Shown one piece after another: positions 53,953-61,981 of a stretch of 64,000 nt of DNA. The notes beneath the pieces were generated by a model. The model was not told the origin of the DNA. It made no database searches and worked only from the letters and a program-made list of their open reading frames with translations. The stretch is taken from the NCBI GenBank assembly GCA_002683825.1, contig NYUD01000071.1, positions 62,001-126,000 on the forward strand, given 5' to 3'. The DNA comes from Planctomycetota bacterium (GTDB taxonomy: Bacteria > Planctomycetota > UBA1135 > GCA-002686595). Each line of letters begins with the position of its first letter. The stretch's first letter is position 1. The translations under genes and the position numbers were made by a program.

Positions 53953-55170
53953 ATGAACGAAGCCTCCCCTGGACACAAGGGCGACCCCAAAGTGGTCGTG
54001 ACCCACGCGCTCCGCACACCTATCGGGCGGTTCCTGGGCTCGTTTGCCGACCTGACGGCGGTGGACCTGGGAGTCTCGGTGGTCACGGATCTCCTGGGTC
54101 GTGCCGGTGTGGCGCCGGAAGAAGTCGGCGAACTCGTTTTCGGGAACGGCCGTCAAGCCGGTGGGGGCCCCAATCCCGCGCGCCAGATCAGCGTGAGGGC
54201 CGGCCTTTCCCACGGGGCGCCCGCCTACACGGTCAACATGGCCTGCGCCTCGGGCTTGAAATCGATCGCCCTGGCGTCGGAGTCGATTCTCCTCGGACGC
54301 ACGGACATCGCCGTTGCAGGCGGTACCGAGAGCATGAGTGGCCTGCCGTTCCTGTTGCCGGGAATGCGGCGCGGTTATCGCCTGGGACACGCACCGCTCG
54401 TGGATGCGATGTACAAGGACGGTTTCGAGTGCCCCCTGGCGGACATGTTGATGGGGGGGACGGCCGAGAAGCTGGCGCGCGAGTTTGACATCCCCCGGGA
54501 AGAGCAGGATCGCTTTGCGGTCGAGAGTCAGCAGAAGGCCGGGGCGGCGGAGACCGAGGGGCGTTTCGACAGTCAGCTTTCGCCCGTCACCGTCAAGTCG
54601 CGCAAGGGCGAGGCCGTCGTCGAGCGGGACGAACACATGCGCCCGCAGACGACTCTGGAGAGCCTCGCCAAGCTTCCGCCTGTGTTCGATCCCAAGAACG
54701 GGACCGTACACGCGGGCAACTCCAGCGGGATCACCGACGGCGCTGCGGCGCTCCTCCTGATGACCGAAGAGAAGGCAGAGGCCCTCGGACTGGCTCCGCT
54801 CGCGCGCCTGGGCGACCACACGCAGGTGGGCCTCGATCCCACCATCATGGGGCTGGGGCCCGTTCCCGCCTGTGAGGCCCTGCAGAAGAAGAACGACCTC
54901 AAGGTCGGGGATTACGACCTCATCGAATTGAACGAAGCCTTCGCGGCACAGGTGCTCGCCTGTGGGCGCAAGCTGCCGTTCCTCGGCGATCGCTTGAACG
55001 TCAACGGCGGTTCGATCGCCCTCGGTCACCCGATCGGCGCCACCGGTGCACGCATCGTGGTGACGCTACTGCACGAACTTGCGCGTCGCGGCGGCCGTAA
55101 CGGGCTGGCGACGCTTTGCATCTCAGGCGGTCTCGGAATGGCGATGGCTTTCCATCGCGTCGAAGCCTGA
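53953..55170 (+). CDS. Acetyl-CoA acetyltransferase (thiolase)
   Basis: 405 aa from ATG 53953; the family's N-terminus V-V-V-T-H-A-L-R-T-P follows at residue 14. Active site: Cys98 in M-A-C-A-S-G (A-S-G where biosynthetic thiolases have G-S-G), His in G-H-P-I-G-A-T-G and Cys in L-C-I-S-G-G. The C-A-S-G variant is seen in many beta-oxidation-type thiolases. First gene of the seven-gene cluster up to 61852; the next start is 27 nt away. It probably cleaves 3-ketoacyl-CoA or makes acetoacetyl-CoA. Confidence 0.92.
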   Translation: MNEASPGHKGDPKVVVTHALRTPIGRFLGSFADLTAVDLGVSVVTDLLGRAGVAPEEVGELVFGNGRQAGGGPNPARQISVRAGLSHGAPAYTVNMACASGLKSIALASESILLGRTDIAVAGGTESMSGLPFLLPGMRRGYRLGHAPLVDAMYKDGFECPLADMLMGGTAEKLAREFDIPREEQDRFAVESQQKAGAAETEGRFDSQLSPVTVKSRKGEAVVERDEHMRPQTTLESLAKLPPVFDPKNGTVHAGNSSGITDGAAALLLMTEEKAEALGLAPLARLGDHTQVGLDPTIMGLGPVPACEALQKKNDLKVGDYDLIELNEAFAAQVLACGRKLPFLGDRLNVNGGSIALGHPIGATGARIVVTLLHELARRGGRNGLATLCISGGLGMAMAFHRVEA

Positions 55171-55197
55171 AAGTCCAAGAGTAGAGAAAAGAAACAC

Positions 55198-56091
55198 ATG
55201 AAGATCGAAAAAGTAGGCGTCGTCGGCTGTGGTCTGATGGGTCACGGCATCGCTCAGGTAGCCGCCCAGGCGGGGTTTGAGGTTTGCGTCGTCGAGACGG
55301 AGCAGAGCTTTCTCGACAAGGGGCTCGGGCGCATCGAGAAGAGTCTCGCCAAGATGGCCGAGAAGGCCGTCAAGAAGGGCAAGGCCACGCCGGAGGACGC
55401 CGAAAAGAACCGCGCCGCGGCGTGGGGGCGCATCGAAGGGTCGCTCGACAAGCAGAGCCTTGCCGACTGCGATCTCGTCGTCGAGGCGATCGTGGAAGAC
55501 CTCGACGTCAAGAAGACTCTCTTCAATGAGCTCGGCGGCATTTGCAAGGCCGACACGATACTTGCTTCGAACACCTCTTCTTTCCCGATCGCCCGGATGG
55601 CGGAGGCCTCCGGACGCCCGGAGCGTTTCGTGGGGCTGCATTTTTTCAACCCCGTGCAGCTCATGCGCCTGGTCGAGGTGGTGCGCACCGACAAGACCGA
55701 TGAAGATGTCTTCGCGGCGGCGCGCTCGTTCGGAGAAGCCGCCGGCAAGGTCCCCGTCGCTTGCAAGGACACGCCCGGTTTCGTCGTCAACCGCCTCCTG
55801 GTTCCGTACATGACCCAGGCCCTCGAGATGCTCGAGCGGGGCGATGCGACGAAGGAGGACATCGACGCCGCCATGCAGTTCGGCTGCGGGTACCCGATGG
55901 GCCCGATCACGCTGACGGACTACGTGGGGCTCGATACGACGCTTTCCATCCTCGAGGGGTGGTGTGAACGTTTTCCGAACGAGCCCGCCTTTTCGATCCC
56001 TGAGGTTCTCTGCACAAGAGTCAAGCAGGGCAAGCTCGGGCGTAAGAGTGGCGAGGGTTTCTACAAGTGGGACGGAGACAAGAAGACCTAG
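55198..56091 (+). CDS. 3-hydroxyacyl-CoA dehydrogenase
   Basis: 297 aa starting at ATG 55198 with AGAAAAGAAAC upstream. Rossmann motif G-C-G-L-M-G-H-G-I-A (about residues 11-20), acidic E after beta-2 (V-V-E-T-E), and L-H-F-F-N-P-V-Q with the catalytic His. The C-terminal domain has N-R-L-L-V-P-Y and G-C-G-Y-P-M-G-P. It oxidises 3-hydroxyacyl-CoA with NAD in beta-oxidation. Related to but clearly different from the enzyme at 30429, so the two clusters are not simple recent duplicates. The cyclophilin gene follows after 25 nt. Confidence 0.93.
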   Translation: MKIEKVGVVGCGLMGHGIAQVAAQAGFEVCVVETEQSFLDKGLGRIEKSLAKMAEKAVKKGKATPEDAEKNRAAAWGRIEGSLDKQSLADCDLVVEAIVEDLDVKKTLFNELGGICKADTILASNTSSFPIARMAEASGRPERFVGLHFFNPVQLMRLVEVVRTDKTDEDVFAAARSFGEAAGKVPVACKDTPGFVVNRLLVPYMTQALEMLERGDATKEDIDAAMQFGCGYPMGPITLTDYVGLDTTLSILEGWCERFPNEPAFSIPEVLCTRVKQGKLGRKSGEGFYKWDGDKKT

Positions 56092-56116
56092 GCTCCAGAA
56101 CAAGAAAGCTATTTTG

Positions 56117-56611
56117 ATGACCAATCTCACAGGCATCACCGCAGAGATCGACACGTCCGAGGGGAGCATGAAGTTCGAATTCTTCCCGGACAAGGCTCCC
56201 GGCCACGTAGACAACTTCGTGTCGCTTGCCGAAAAGGGTTTTTACGAAGGCACGGTCTTCCACCGTGTCATTTCCGGTTTCATGATCCAGGGCGGCTGTC
56301 CGCTCGGGACGGGGACAGGCGACGCCGGCTACAAGATCAAGGCCGAGTTCAACGAGACGCATCACGAACGAGGCGTGCTTTCGATGGCGCGTGGTCCCAG
56401 CGACGATTCAGCGGGCAGTCAATTCTTCGTCTGCCATGGCGAGGCCGGATTTCTAGATGGCCAGTACACGGCCTTCGGTCGTCTCATCGAAGGCGATGAC
56501 ACGCTCGATAAAATCGCCTCGGCACCGATCCAGCCCGGTGGCGGCGGAGAGAACTCCAAGCCGGTCTCACCTGTGCGGGTCTCGAAGGTCACGATAAGCC
56601 GGGGAGAGTAG
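56117..56611 (+). CDS. Cytosolic cyclophilin-type peptidyl-prolyl isomerase
   Basis: 164 aa from ATG 56117; the frame extends upstream into the dehydrogenase gene but the start matches the cyclophilin fold. Contains F-H-R-V-I-S-G-F-M-I-Q-G-G, M-A-R-G-P-S-D-D-S-A-G-S-Q-F-F and D-G-Q-Y-T-A-F-G-R, so the catalytic Arg and Phe-Phe are intact. Length fits PpiB. Placement between two beta-oxidation genes, 4 nt before enoyl-CoA hydratase, is unusual and suggests a folding need of these enzymes or simple operon insertion. Confidence 0.92.
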   Translation: MTNLTGITAEIDTSEGSMKFEFFPDKAPGHVDNFVSLAEKGFYEGTVFHRVISGFMIQGGCPLGTGTGDAGYKIKAEFNETHHERGVLSMARGPSDDSAGSQFFVCHGEAGFLDGQYTAFGRLIEGDDTLDKIASAPIQPGGGGENSKPVSPVRVSKVTISRGE

Positions 56612-56615
56612 AAAC

Positions 56616-57398
56616 ATGAACTTCGAGAACATCAAACTCGATGTTGCCGACGGTGTCGCCCGTCTGACGATCGATCGGCCGAAGGCCATGAACGCGCTGA
56701 ATTCCAAGACGCTCGACGAGATTGAGGAGGCCTTCAACTACTGCCGCGAGAACGAAAGTGTGCGCGCACTCGTCATCAGTGGTGCGGGGGACAAGGCGTT
56801 TGTTGCCGGCGCGGATATCAAGGAACTGGCGCAGATGACCCCGCTCAGCGCGAAGGACCTTGCCTACCGTGGTCAGCAGGTCTACGCCCTGGTCGAGCAC
56901 ATGGGCAAGCCGACCGTCGCCATGATCAACGGCTTCGCCCTCGGCGGCGGCCTCGAGTTGGCGCTCGCGTGCAATCTGCGGACCGCGTCCACTTCTGCCA
57001 AGATGGGTCTGCCCGAGGTCTCCTTGGGGATCATTCCCGGCTACGGAGGCACGCAGCGGCTTTCCCGCGTGGCGGGTCCGGCCGTCGCCCGGGAGTGGAT
57101 CCTGACCGGCGACATGTTCGGGGCCGAGGAGGCTCACCGCGTGGGCGTGGTGAACCGAATCTTTCCTCCCGAGGAGCTTGAAGCCGGGACGATGAAGCTG
57201 GTGGGGTCCATCCTCTCCCGCGGTCCGATCGCCGTCCGATTTGCGATCGAGGCAATCAGTCGCGGTTCCAACATGCCCCAGCGCGAAGGCGAGATTCTCG
57301 AGAGCGATCTCTTCGGTCTCGCTGCCTCCACGGAGGACATGAGGGAAGGCATGAGCGCTTTCCTCGAAAAGAGAAAGCCCCACTTTCAGGGCAAGTAA
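56616..57398 (+). CDS. Enoyl-CoA hydratase/crotonase
   Basis: 260 aa starting at ATG 56616, 4 nt after the cyclophilin stop. Crotonase fold: L-T-I-D-R-P-K-A-M-N-A-L near the start, the oxyanion-hole segments A-F-V-A-G-A-D-I-K and N-G-F-A-L-G-G-G-L-E, and catalytic Glu in L-P-E-V-S-L-G-I-I-P-G-Y-G-G-T. Both active-site Glu residues (in G-G-L-E-L and P-E-V) are present, as in true hydratases. It hydrates 2-enoyl-CoA in beta-oxidation. A 106-nt gap follows before the second thiolase. Confidence 0.94.
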   Translation: MNFENIKLDVADGVARLTIDRPKAMNALNSKTLDEIEEAFNYCRENESVRALVISGAGDKAFVAGADIKELAQMTPLSAKDLAYRGQQVYALVEHMGKPTVAMINGFALGGGLELALACNLRTASTSAKMGLPEVSLGIIPGYGGTQRLSRVAGPAVAREWILTGDMFGAEEAHRVGVVNRIFPPEELEAGTMKLVGSILSRGPIAVRFAIEAISRGSNMPQREGEILESDLFGLAASTEDMREGMSAFLEKRKPHFQGK

Positions 57399-57504
57399 GA
57401 CTACCGCTCGCTCCAACGTCGGCCACTGCTCGAGCGTGATTGTCCGGTTGCAGCCGTGGCCGGCCCTTCCGCTCCTGTGATAGATCCAAATCCTAAGAAG
57501 GACC

Positions 57505-58710
57505 ATGAATAAAGACATCGCGATCATCGGCGGCGCCCGTACTCCCATGTGTGAGTACTCGGGTACCCCGGGTTTCGGAAAGTTCAAGGACATCAGTGCG
57601 ATCGACCTGGCTGTGCATGCGTCCAAGGCGGCCATCGAACGCGCCAAGATCGATCCGGAGGCCATCGAACACATCATCGTCGGAAACGCTCTTCAAACCT
57701 CGAACGACGCCATCTACGGGGCGCGGCACGTCGGCCTGAAGGCCGGTGTTGCCCAGGACTCGGCGGCCCTGACCGTGAACCGTCTGTGCGGTTCGGGGAT
57801 CGAAGCGGTCGTGCAAGGAGCCCAGCTGATCCAGCTCGATGAGGCATCGATGACTCTGTGTGGCGGCATGGAGAATATGAGCCAGGCGCCGTTCGTCTTG
57901 CACGGGGCGCGCGAGGGCTTCCGCTTAGGGGCCCAGCCGCAGCTAGAGGATCTCCTGTTCGCCGCGCTTCAGGATCCGGTATGTGGGCTGTACATGGCCC
58001 AGACCGCCGAGAAGGTCGCCAAGCGCCTCGGCGTCAAACGCGCGGAGCAGGACGAGTTCGCCCTGCGCAGCCACAAACTGGGTGCGGCTGCGGTTCAGGA
58101 AGGCCGCTTCGGCGAAGAGATCGCTCCGTACGTCATCGAGACGCGCAAGGGCGAGATCACCATCGATACCGACGACCACATCAAGCCCAACACTTCCCTC
58201 GAGGCCCTGTCAAAGTTGCGAGCCGCCTTCGGGAAGGACGGTACCGTGACGGCCGGTAACGCCAGCGGCATCGTCGACGGTGCGGCGGCGCTCGTACTTT
58301 CGACCCAAGAGCGTGCGCAGGCGGACGGCCTCGATGTGTGGGCGCTGGTTCGTTCCTGGGCTTCCGTCGGTGTCGACCCCTCGGAAATGGGCATCGGCCC
58401 GGTCCCGGCGATCAAGAAGTGTCTCGAACGGGCCGGTGTTAGCCTGGCAGACATCGATCTCTTCGAGATCAACGAAGCCTTTGCGGCCCAGTACCTGGGC
58501 TGTGAGAAGGAACTGGGGCTCGACCGAGACAAGGTCAACGTGAACGGCGGCGCAATTTCACTGGGGCACCCGCTCGGTGCGACGGGGTCGCGTCTGATAC
58601 TGACGCTCATGTATCAACTGCGGCGCAGCGGCAAGCGTTTTGGCGTGGCCTCGGCATGCATCGGTGGCGGTCAAGGAATCGCCATACTTATCGAGAACCC
58701 AGCTGCATAG
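57505..58710 (+). CDS. Acetyl-CoA acetyltransferase (thiolase), second in cluster
   Basis: 401 aa starting at ATG 57505, with AAGAAGGA upstream. Active site Cys95 in L-C-G-S-G, His in G-H-P-L-G-A-T-G and Cys in A-C-I-G-G-G. The C-G-S-G motif fits biosynthetic/acetoacetyl-CoA thiolases, unlike the C-A-S-G copy at 53953, so the cluster probably holds one enzyme for each chain-length or direction. Third thiolase of the window. The GTG of the aconitase-like gene follows 13 nt after the stop. Confidence 0.92.
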   Translation: MNKDIAIIGGARTPMCEYSGTPGFGKFKDISAIDLAVHASKAAIERAKIDPEAIEHIIVGNALQTSNDAIYGARHVGLKAGVAQDSAALTVNRLCGSGIEAVVQGAQLIQLDEASMTLCGGMENMSQAPFVLHGAREGFRLGAQPQLEDLLFAALQDPVCGLYMAQTAEKVAKRLGVKRAEQDEFALRSHKLGAAAVQEGRFGEEIAPYVIETRKGEITIDTDDHIKPNTSLEALSKLRAAFGKDGTVTAGNASGIVDGAAALVLSTQERAQADGLDVWALVRSWASVGVDPSEMGIGPVPAIKKCLERAGVSLADIDLFEINEAFAAQYLGCEKELGLDRDKVNVNGGAISLGHPLGATGSRLILTLMYQLRRSGKRFGVASACIGGGQGIAILIENPAA

Positions 58711-58723
58711 AGGCCGACAGTCC

Positions 58724-60769
58724 GTGAGCAACTTGATCAACACCCGGGCCGATGGGAAACGCTTCGCCCGCCTCGATCCTCGCAAGAGGGTTCTCTTCTT
58801 GACGGAGGATCTGGAGATGATTCGCCGTCAGCTGCGGGGCGAGATCGATCTGAAGATGCCGGACGTCGACCCGGACGACCTCCTGGACGACATCAACACG
58901 GACATGATGACCCCCGCCTGGGTGTGCTTCCGGCATCGCCCCGAAGACCTGGCCCTGGACGCCTACGCAGGACTGTTCGATGACCGGGGCGAGCGCGTCT
59001 TCGAGACGCGCGCGTTGATGGACGGCAACTTTCAGGTCATCGTCTCGGGACATCGTAAGGGGACCGGTTCGAGTCGCGAGACCGCGCCCCAGGCGGAGAA
59101 GTGGAGCGGGATTGAACTCGCCGTTGCAGCGTCTTTTGCGCCGATCCACGAGCGGAACAACATCAACCTCGGCCAGATCCTGGGGGATTACGCGCAGCTC
59201 GGGCGCTTGCAGGCTGGTGAAGAGATCCCCCTCGAGGAGTTCACCGAGCGTTTCGATCCGGTGACTCAGGCGATCCTCGAGGCGGGTGGACTGTCTCCGT
59301 TCTCGGCCAAGGTTCGCTCCGGCGAGGTCACAATTCCGCTGCCGGGAACGGGCGAGCGTCCGATGACGCTGGCGGAGAAAGTCGTAGTCGCCCACCTGGT
59401 CGGCGCCGACGACGCCCGTGCGAAGAGCGCTTTCGTCCAACCGGGAGATTCCTGTCTGGTTCAGGTCGACGGCGGCTACAGCCACGAGTTCACCACGGCC
59501 CAGGTGCACTACTTTCTTGCGAAGGAGTTCGGTGCAAACTATCAGGTGCAGAACCCTGCGAAGTTCGCCGTTTTCGAGGATCATCTCTTGTATGCGGACG
59601 GGGTCGAGAAAATGGCACCCTTCTCCGACCAGATTCAAACCTTGCGCGACCTGCAACAGGAATTTCAGCACCACACCGGCGTGCGTGACTACTCCGCGCG
59701 CAATGGAGTCTCCCCCGGCATATGTCATCAGGTCGCGCGCGAACAGTTCATCGACCCCGGTGATTTCATACAGGCGACCGATTCGCACACTTGTATGGGC
59801 GGCGGTAGCAACGCCCTCGCGTGGGGGGTGGGTTCGACCGAGTATGCGGGGCTGATCCACTCGGGATTCACGCTCGTCCAGGTCCCGGAGTCGATCCGCT
59901 TCGAGCTCACGGGCGAGTTGCGCGAGGGCGTCACCGCGAAGGATTTGATCCTCAACATCCTCAAGACCTACGCCGTGCGTGAGGAGACCCTGGATCGTGT
60001 GATGGAATTCGGCGGTCCCGGCCTCGCCACGCTCGATATGGACGAGCGTGCGACGCTGACCAACATGGCGACCGAGTGTTCAGCCAAGACCGGTATTTGC
60101 GAGGGCGACGACCACACCGCCGAATGGCTTGCGGCGCGGCGCGAAGGCGGCGACGCCAAGGCGATCGCCGATCGCTTTGTGACCGCCGACCCCGGCGCGC
60201 AATACCACGGCGGGGTGCACGGGATCGATCTGTCCACGATCGAGCCCATGGTGGCCAGGCCCGGTGACCCGACCTATGGCGAGACGATCGAAGCGCTGGG
60301 CGAGGTCGCTATCGACATCGCCTACGCAGGTTCCTGCACCGCTGGCAAGGAGCGGGACTTGGACTTCTATGCGCTCGTGATCCGCGAGGCGCTCGGTGGA
60401 AACCGCAAGGTTGCCGACGGCGTGCGTATGGTGCTGCAATTCGGCAGTGAGTCCGTGCGCGAATATGCTCGGCGTCAGGGCTACTTCGAGTTGTTCCAGC
60501 AGGCCGGCGTCGAAGTGATCAATCCCGGCTGTGGGGCCTGCATCGGTTGCGGTCCCGGAGTATCCAGCCACGCCGAAGAGGTCACGGTCAGTGCGATCAA
60601 TCGCAATTATCAAGGGCGTAGTGGCCCGGGAAAGCTCTATCTCGCTTCTCCCTTGACCGTAGCAGCCAGTGCCGTTGTCGGCCGGATTGTGGCATACAGA
60701 CCCGGCATGTTCTCCTTCCCAACAGCGAATGAGATCGTCGCCACCCAAGGCGGCTCTCCCACAACCTAG
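58724..60769 (+). CDS. Aconitase-superfamily hydratase with N-terminal swivel domain
   Basis: 681 aa from GTG 58724; the frame runs 28 codons upstream into the thiolase gene. The domain order is unusual: a LeuD-like swivel comes first (about residues 40-150, with S-G-H-R-K-G-T-G-S-S-R-E), followed by the catalytic domains 1-3 (about 210-670). This is AcnB-like order without the HEAT domain. The cluster-binding Cys are visible in G-S-C-T-A-G-K and N-P-G-C-G-A-C-I-G-C-G; D-S-H-T-C-M-G-G-G holds the substrate region. It may be an aconitase, homoaconitase or isopropylmalate isomerase. A normal acnA is present at 24539, so a special substrate is likely. The dehydrogenase downstream fits a hydratase-dehydrogenase pair. 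Confidence 0.85.
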   Translation: MSNLINTRADGKRFARLDPRKRVLFLTEDLEMIRRQLRGEIDLKMPDVDPDDLLDDINTDMMTPAWVCFRHRPEDLALDAYAGLFDDRGERVFETRALMDGNFQVIVSGHRKGTGSSRETAPQAEKWSGIELAVAASFAPIHERNNINLGQILGDYAQLGRLQAGEEIPLEEFTERFDPVTQAILEAGGLSPFSAKVRSGEVTIPLPGTGERPMTLAEKVVVAHLVGADDARAKSAFVQPGDSCLVQVDGGYSHEFTTAQVHYFLAKEFGANYQVQNPAKFAVFEDHLLYADGVEKMAPFSDQIQTLRDLQQEFQHHTGVRDYSARNGVSPGICHQVAREQFIDPGDFIQATDSHTCMGGGSNALAWGVGSTEYAGLIHSGFTLVQVPESIRFELTGELREGVTAKDLILNILKTYAVREETLDRVMEFGGPGLATLDMDERATLTNMATECSAKTGICEGDDHTAEWLAARREGGDAKAIADRFVTADPGAQYHGGVHGIDLSTIEPMVARPGDPTYGETIEALGEVAIDIAYAGSCTAGKERDLDFYALVIREALGGNRKVADGVRMVLQFGSESVREYARRQGYFELFQQAGVEVINPGCGACIGCGPGVSSHAEEVTVSAINRNYQGRSGPGKLYLASPLTVAASAVVGRIVAYRPGMFSFPTANEIVATQGGSPTT

Positions 60770-60781
60770 AATAGTCTTTCC

Positions 60782-61852
60782 ATGCACGAATACAGCATCG
60801 CAGTCATCGGTGGGGATGGCATCGGTCCCGAGGTCGCCAAAGAAGGTATCCAGGTCGTGCGTACGGCGGCGGACATCTTCGGCTTCAAAGTCCGTCTCAC
60901 GGAATACCCGTTCGGCTCCGAGAACTACTTCAGTACCGGCGACATTTTTCCCGACCGGGCCTTCGAAGAGGTCAAGGGGATGGATGCGGTGTATCTGGGC
61001 GCCATCGGCGACCCGCGCGCTCCGGTGGGCATGATCGAGTACGGCATCATCGCCAAGATGCGTTTCGAGCTGGACCTGTACATAAACCTGCGGCCGATCA
61101 AGCTCTACACCGAACGCCTGTGTCCTTTGAAAGGCAAGAAGCCCGAAGATATCGACATGATCTTCGTCCGCGAAAACACCGAGGGTGCTTACGCGGGCAT
61201 GCACGGCTTCTGCCACAAGGGCCAGGCGCACGAGGTCGCCACCCAGACCATGGTCTATTCGCGCCTCGGTGTTGAGCGCGCAGTGCGCTTCGCCTTTGAG
61301 ACCGCCCGTGAGCGCAGCATGAAGAAGCAGGTTACGTTGATCGACAAGGCCAACGCGGTTCGCGCACACGACATCTGGACCCGCGTTTTTGAAGAGGTGG
61401 CCAGGGAGTATCCGGATATCTCAACCGACCATGCCTACGTCGATGCTGCCTGCATGTGGATGGTCAAGAACCCCGAGTGGTTCGATGTTGCCGTAACGAC
61501 GAATTTGTTTGGCGACATCGTGACTGATCTGGGGGCGATGATCCAAGGCGGCATGGGCATCGCTGCCAGTGGCAATCTTCATCCCGGTCGGGTGAGCCTG
61601 TTCGAGCCGATCCACGGTTCCGCTCCCAAGCATGCGGGGAAGAACACCGCTTCGCCGGTTGCGGCCATCATGGCGGGATCGATGATGCTGGACTACCTCG
61701 GCCAGAAGGAAGCGGGCAAGGCGATCGAGAACACGATTGCGAGCCTGCTGCAGTCCGGTCGTATCAAGGGTGTCGGGACCGGGGATCACCCTACGAACGA
61801 AGTGGGGGAGATGATCGCGACGGAGTTGAAGAGCGTGGCGGCGCGGGTCTAG
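60782..61852 (+). CDS. Isocitrate/isopropylmalate dehydrogenase family enzyme
   Basis: 356 aa starting at ATG 60782, 12 nt after the hydratase stop. Beta-decarboxylating dehydrogenase fold: G-G-D-G-I-G-P-E-V near residue 10, [17 protein letters not shown], the metal-binding Asp in [10 protein letters not shown] and H-G-S-A-P near residue 280. R-E-N-T-E-G is the pattern of NAD-isocitrate/homoisocitrate dehydrogenases; LeuB usually has R-E-L-T-G-G. Substrate cannot be fixed: isocitrate, homoisocitrate or isopropylmalate. With the upstream aconitase-like enzyme it forms a hydratase-dehydrogenase pair at the end of the beta-oxidation cluster. Confidence 0.87.
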   Translation: MHEYSIAVIGGDGIGPEVAKEGIQVVRTAADIFGFKVRLTEYPFGSENYFSTGDIFPDRAFEEVKGMDAVYLGAIGDPRAPVGMIEYGIIAKMRFELDLYINLRPIKLYTERLCPLKGKKPEDIDMIFVRENTEGAYAGMHGFCHKGQAHEVATQTMVYSRLGVERAVRFAFETARERSMKKQVTLIDKANAVRAHDIWTRVFEEVAREYPDISTDHAYVDAACMWMVKNPEWFDVAVTTNLFGDIVTDLGAMIQGGMGIAASGNLHPGRVSLFEPIHGSAPKHAGKNTASPVAAIMAGSMMLDYLGQKEAGKAIENTIASLLQSGRIKGVGTGDHPTNEVGEMIATELKSVAARV

Positions 61853-61981
61853 GGGCGCGTTTCGCCGAGTGGTCACGCACACGGCCCCCCCCGAATCGCC
61901 CGGGGTTCCAGGACGACCGGCTCCACCTACCGACCCATCCGACAGGCCGCGGGCGGGGATGGCGCCTCCCGGCCGCTCGAA

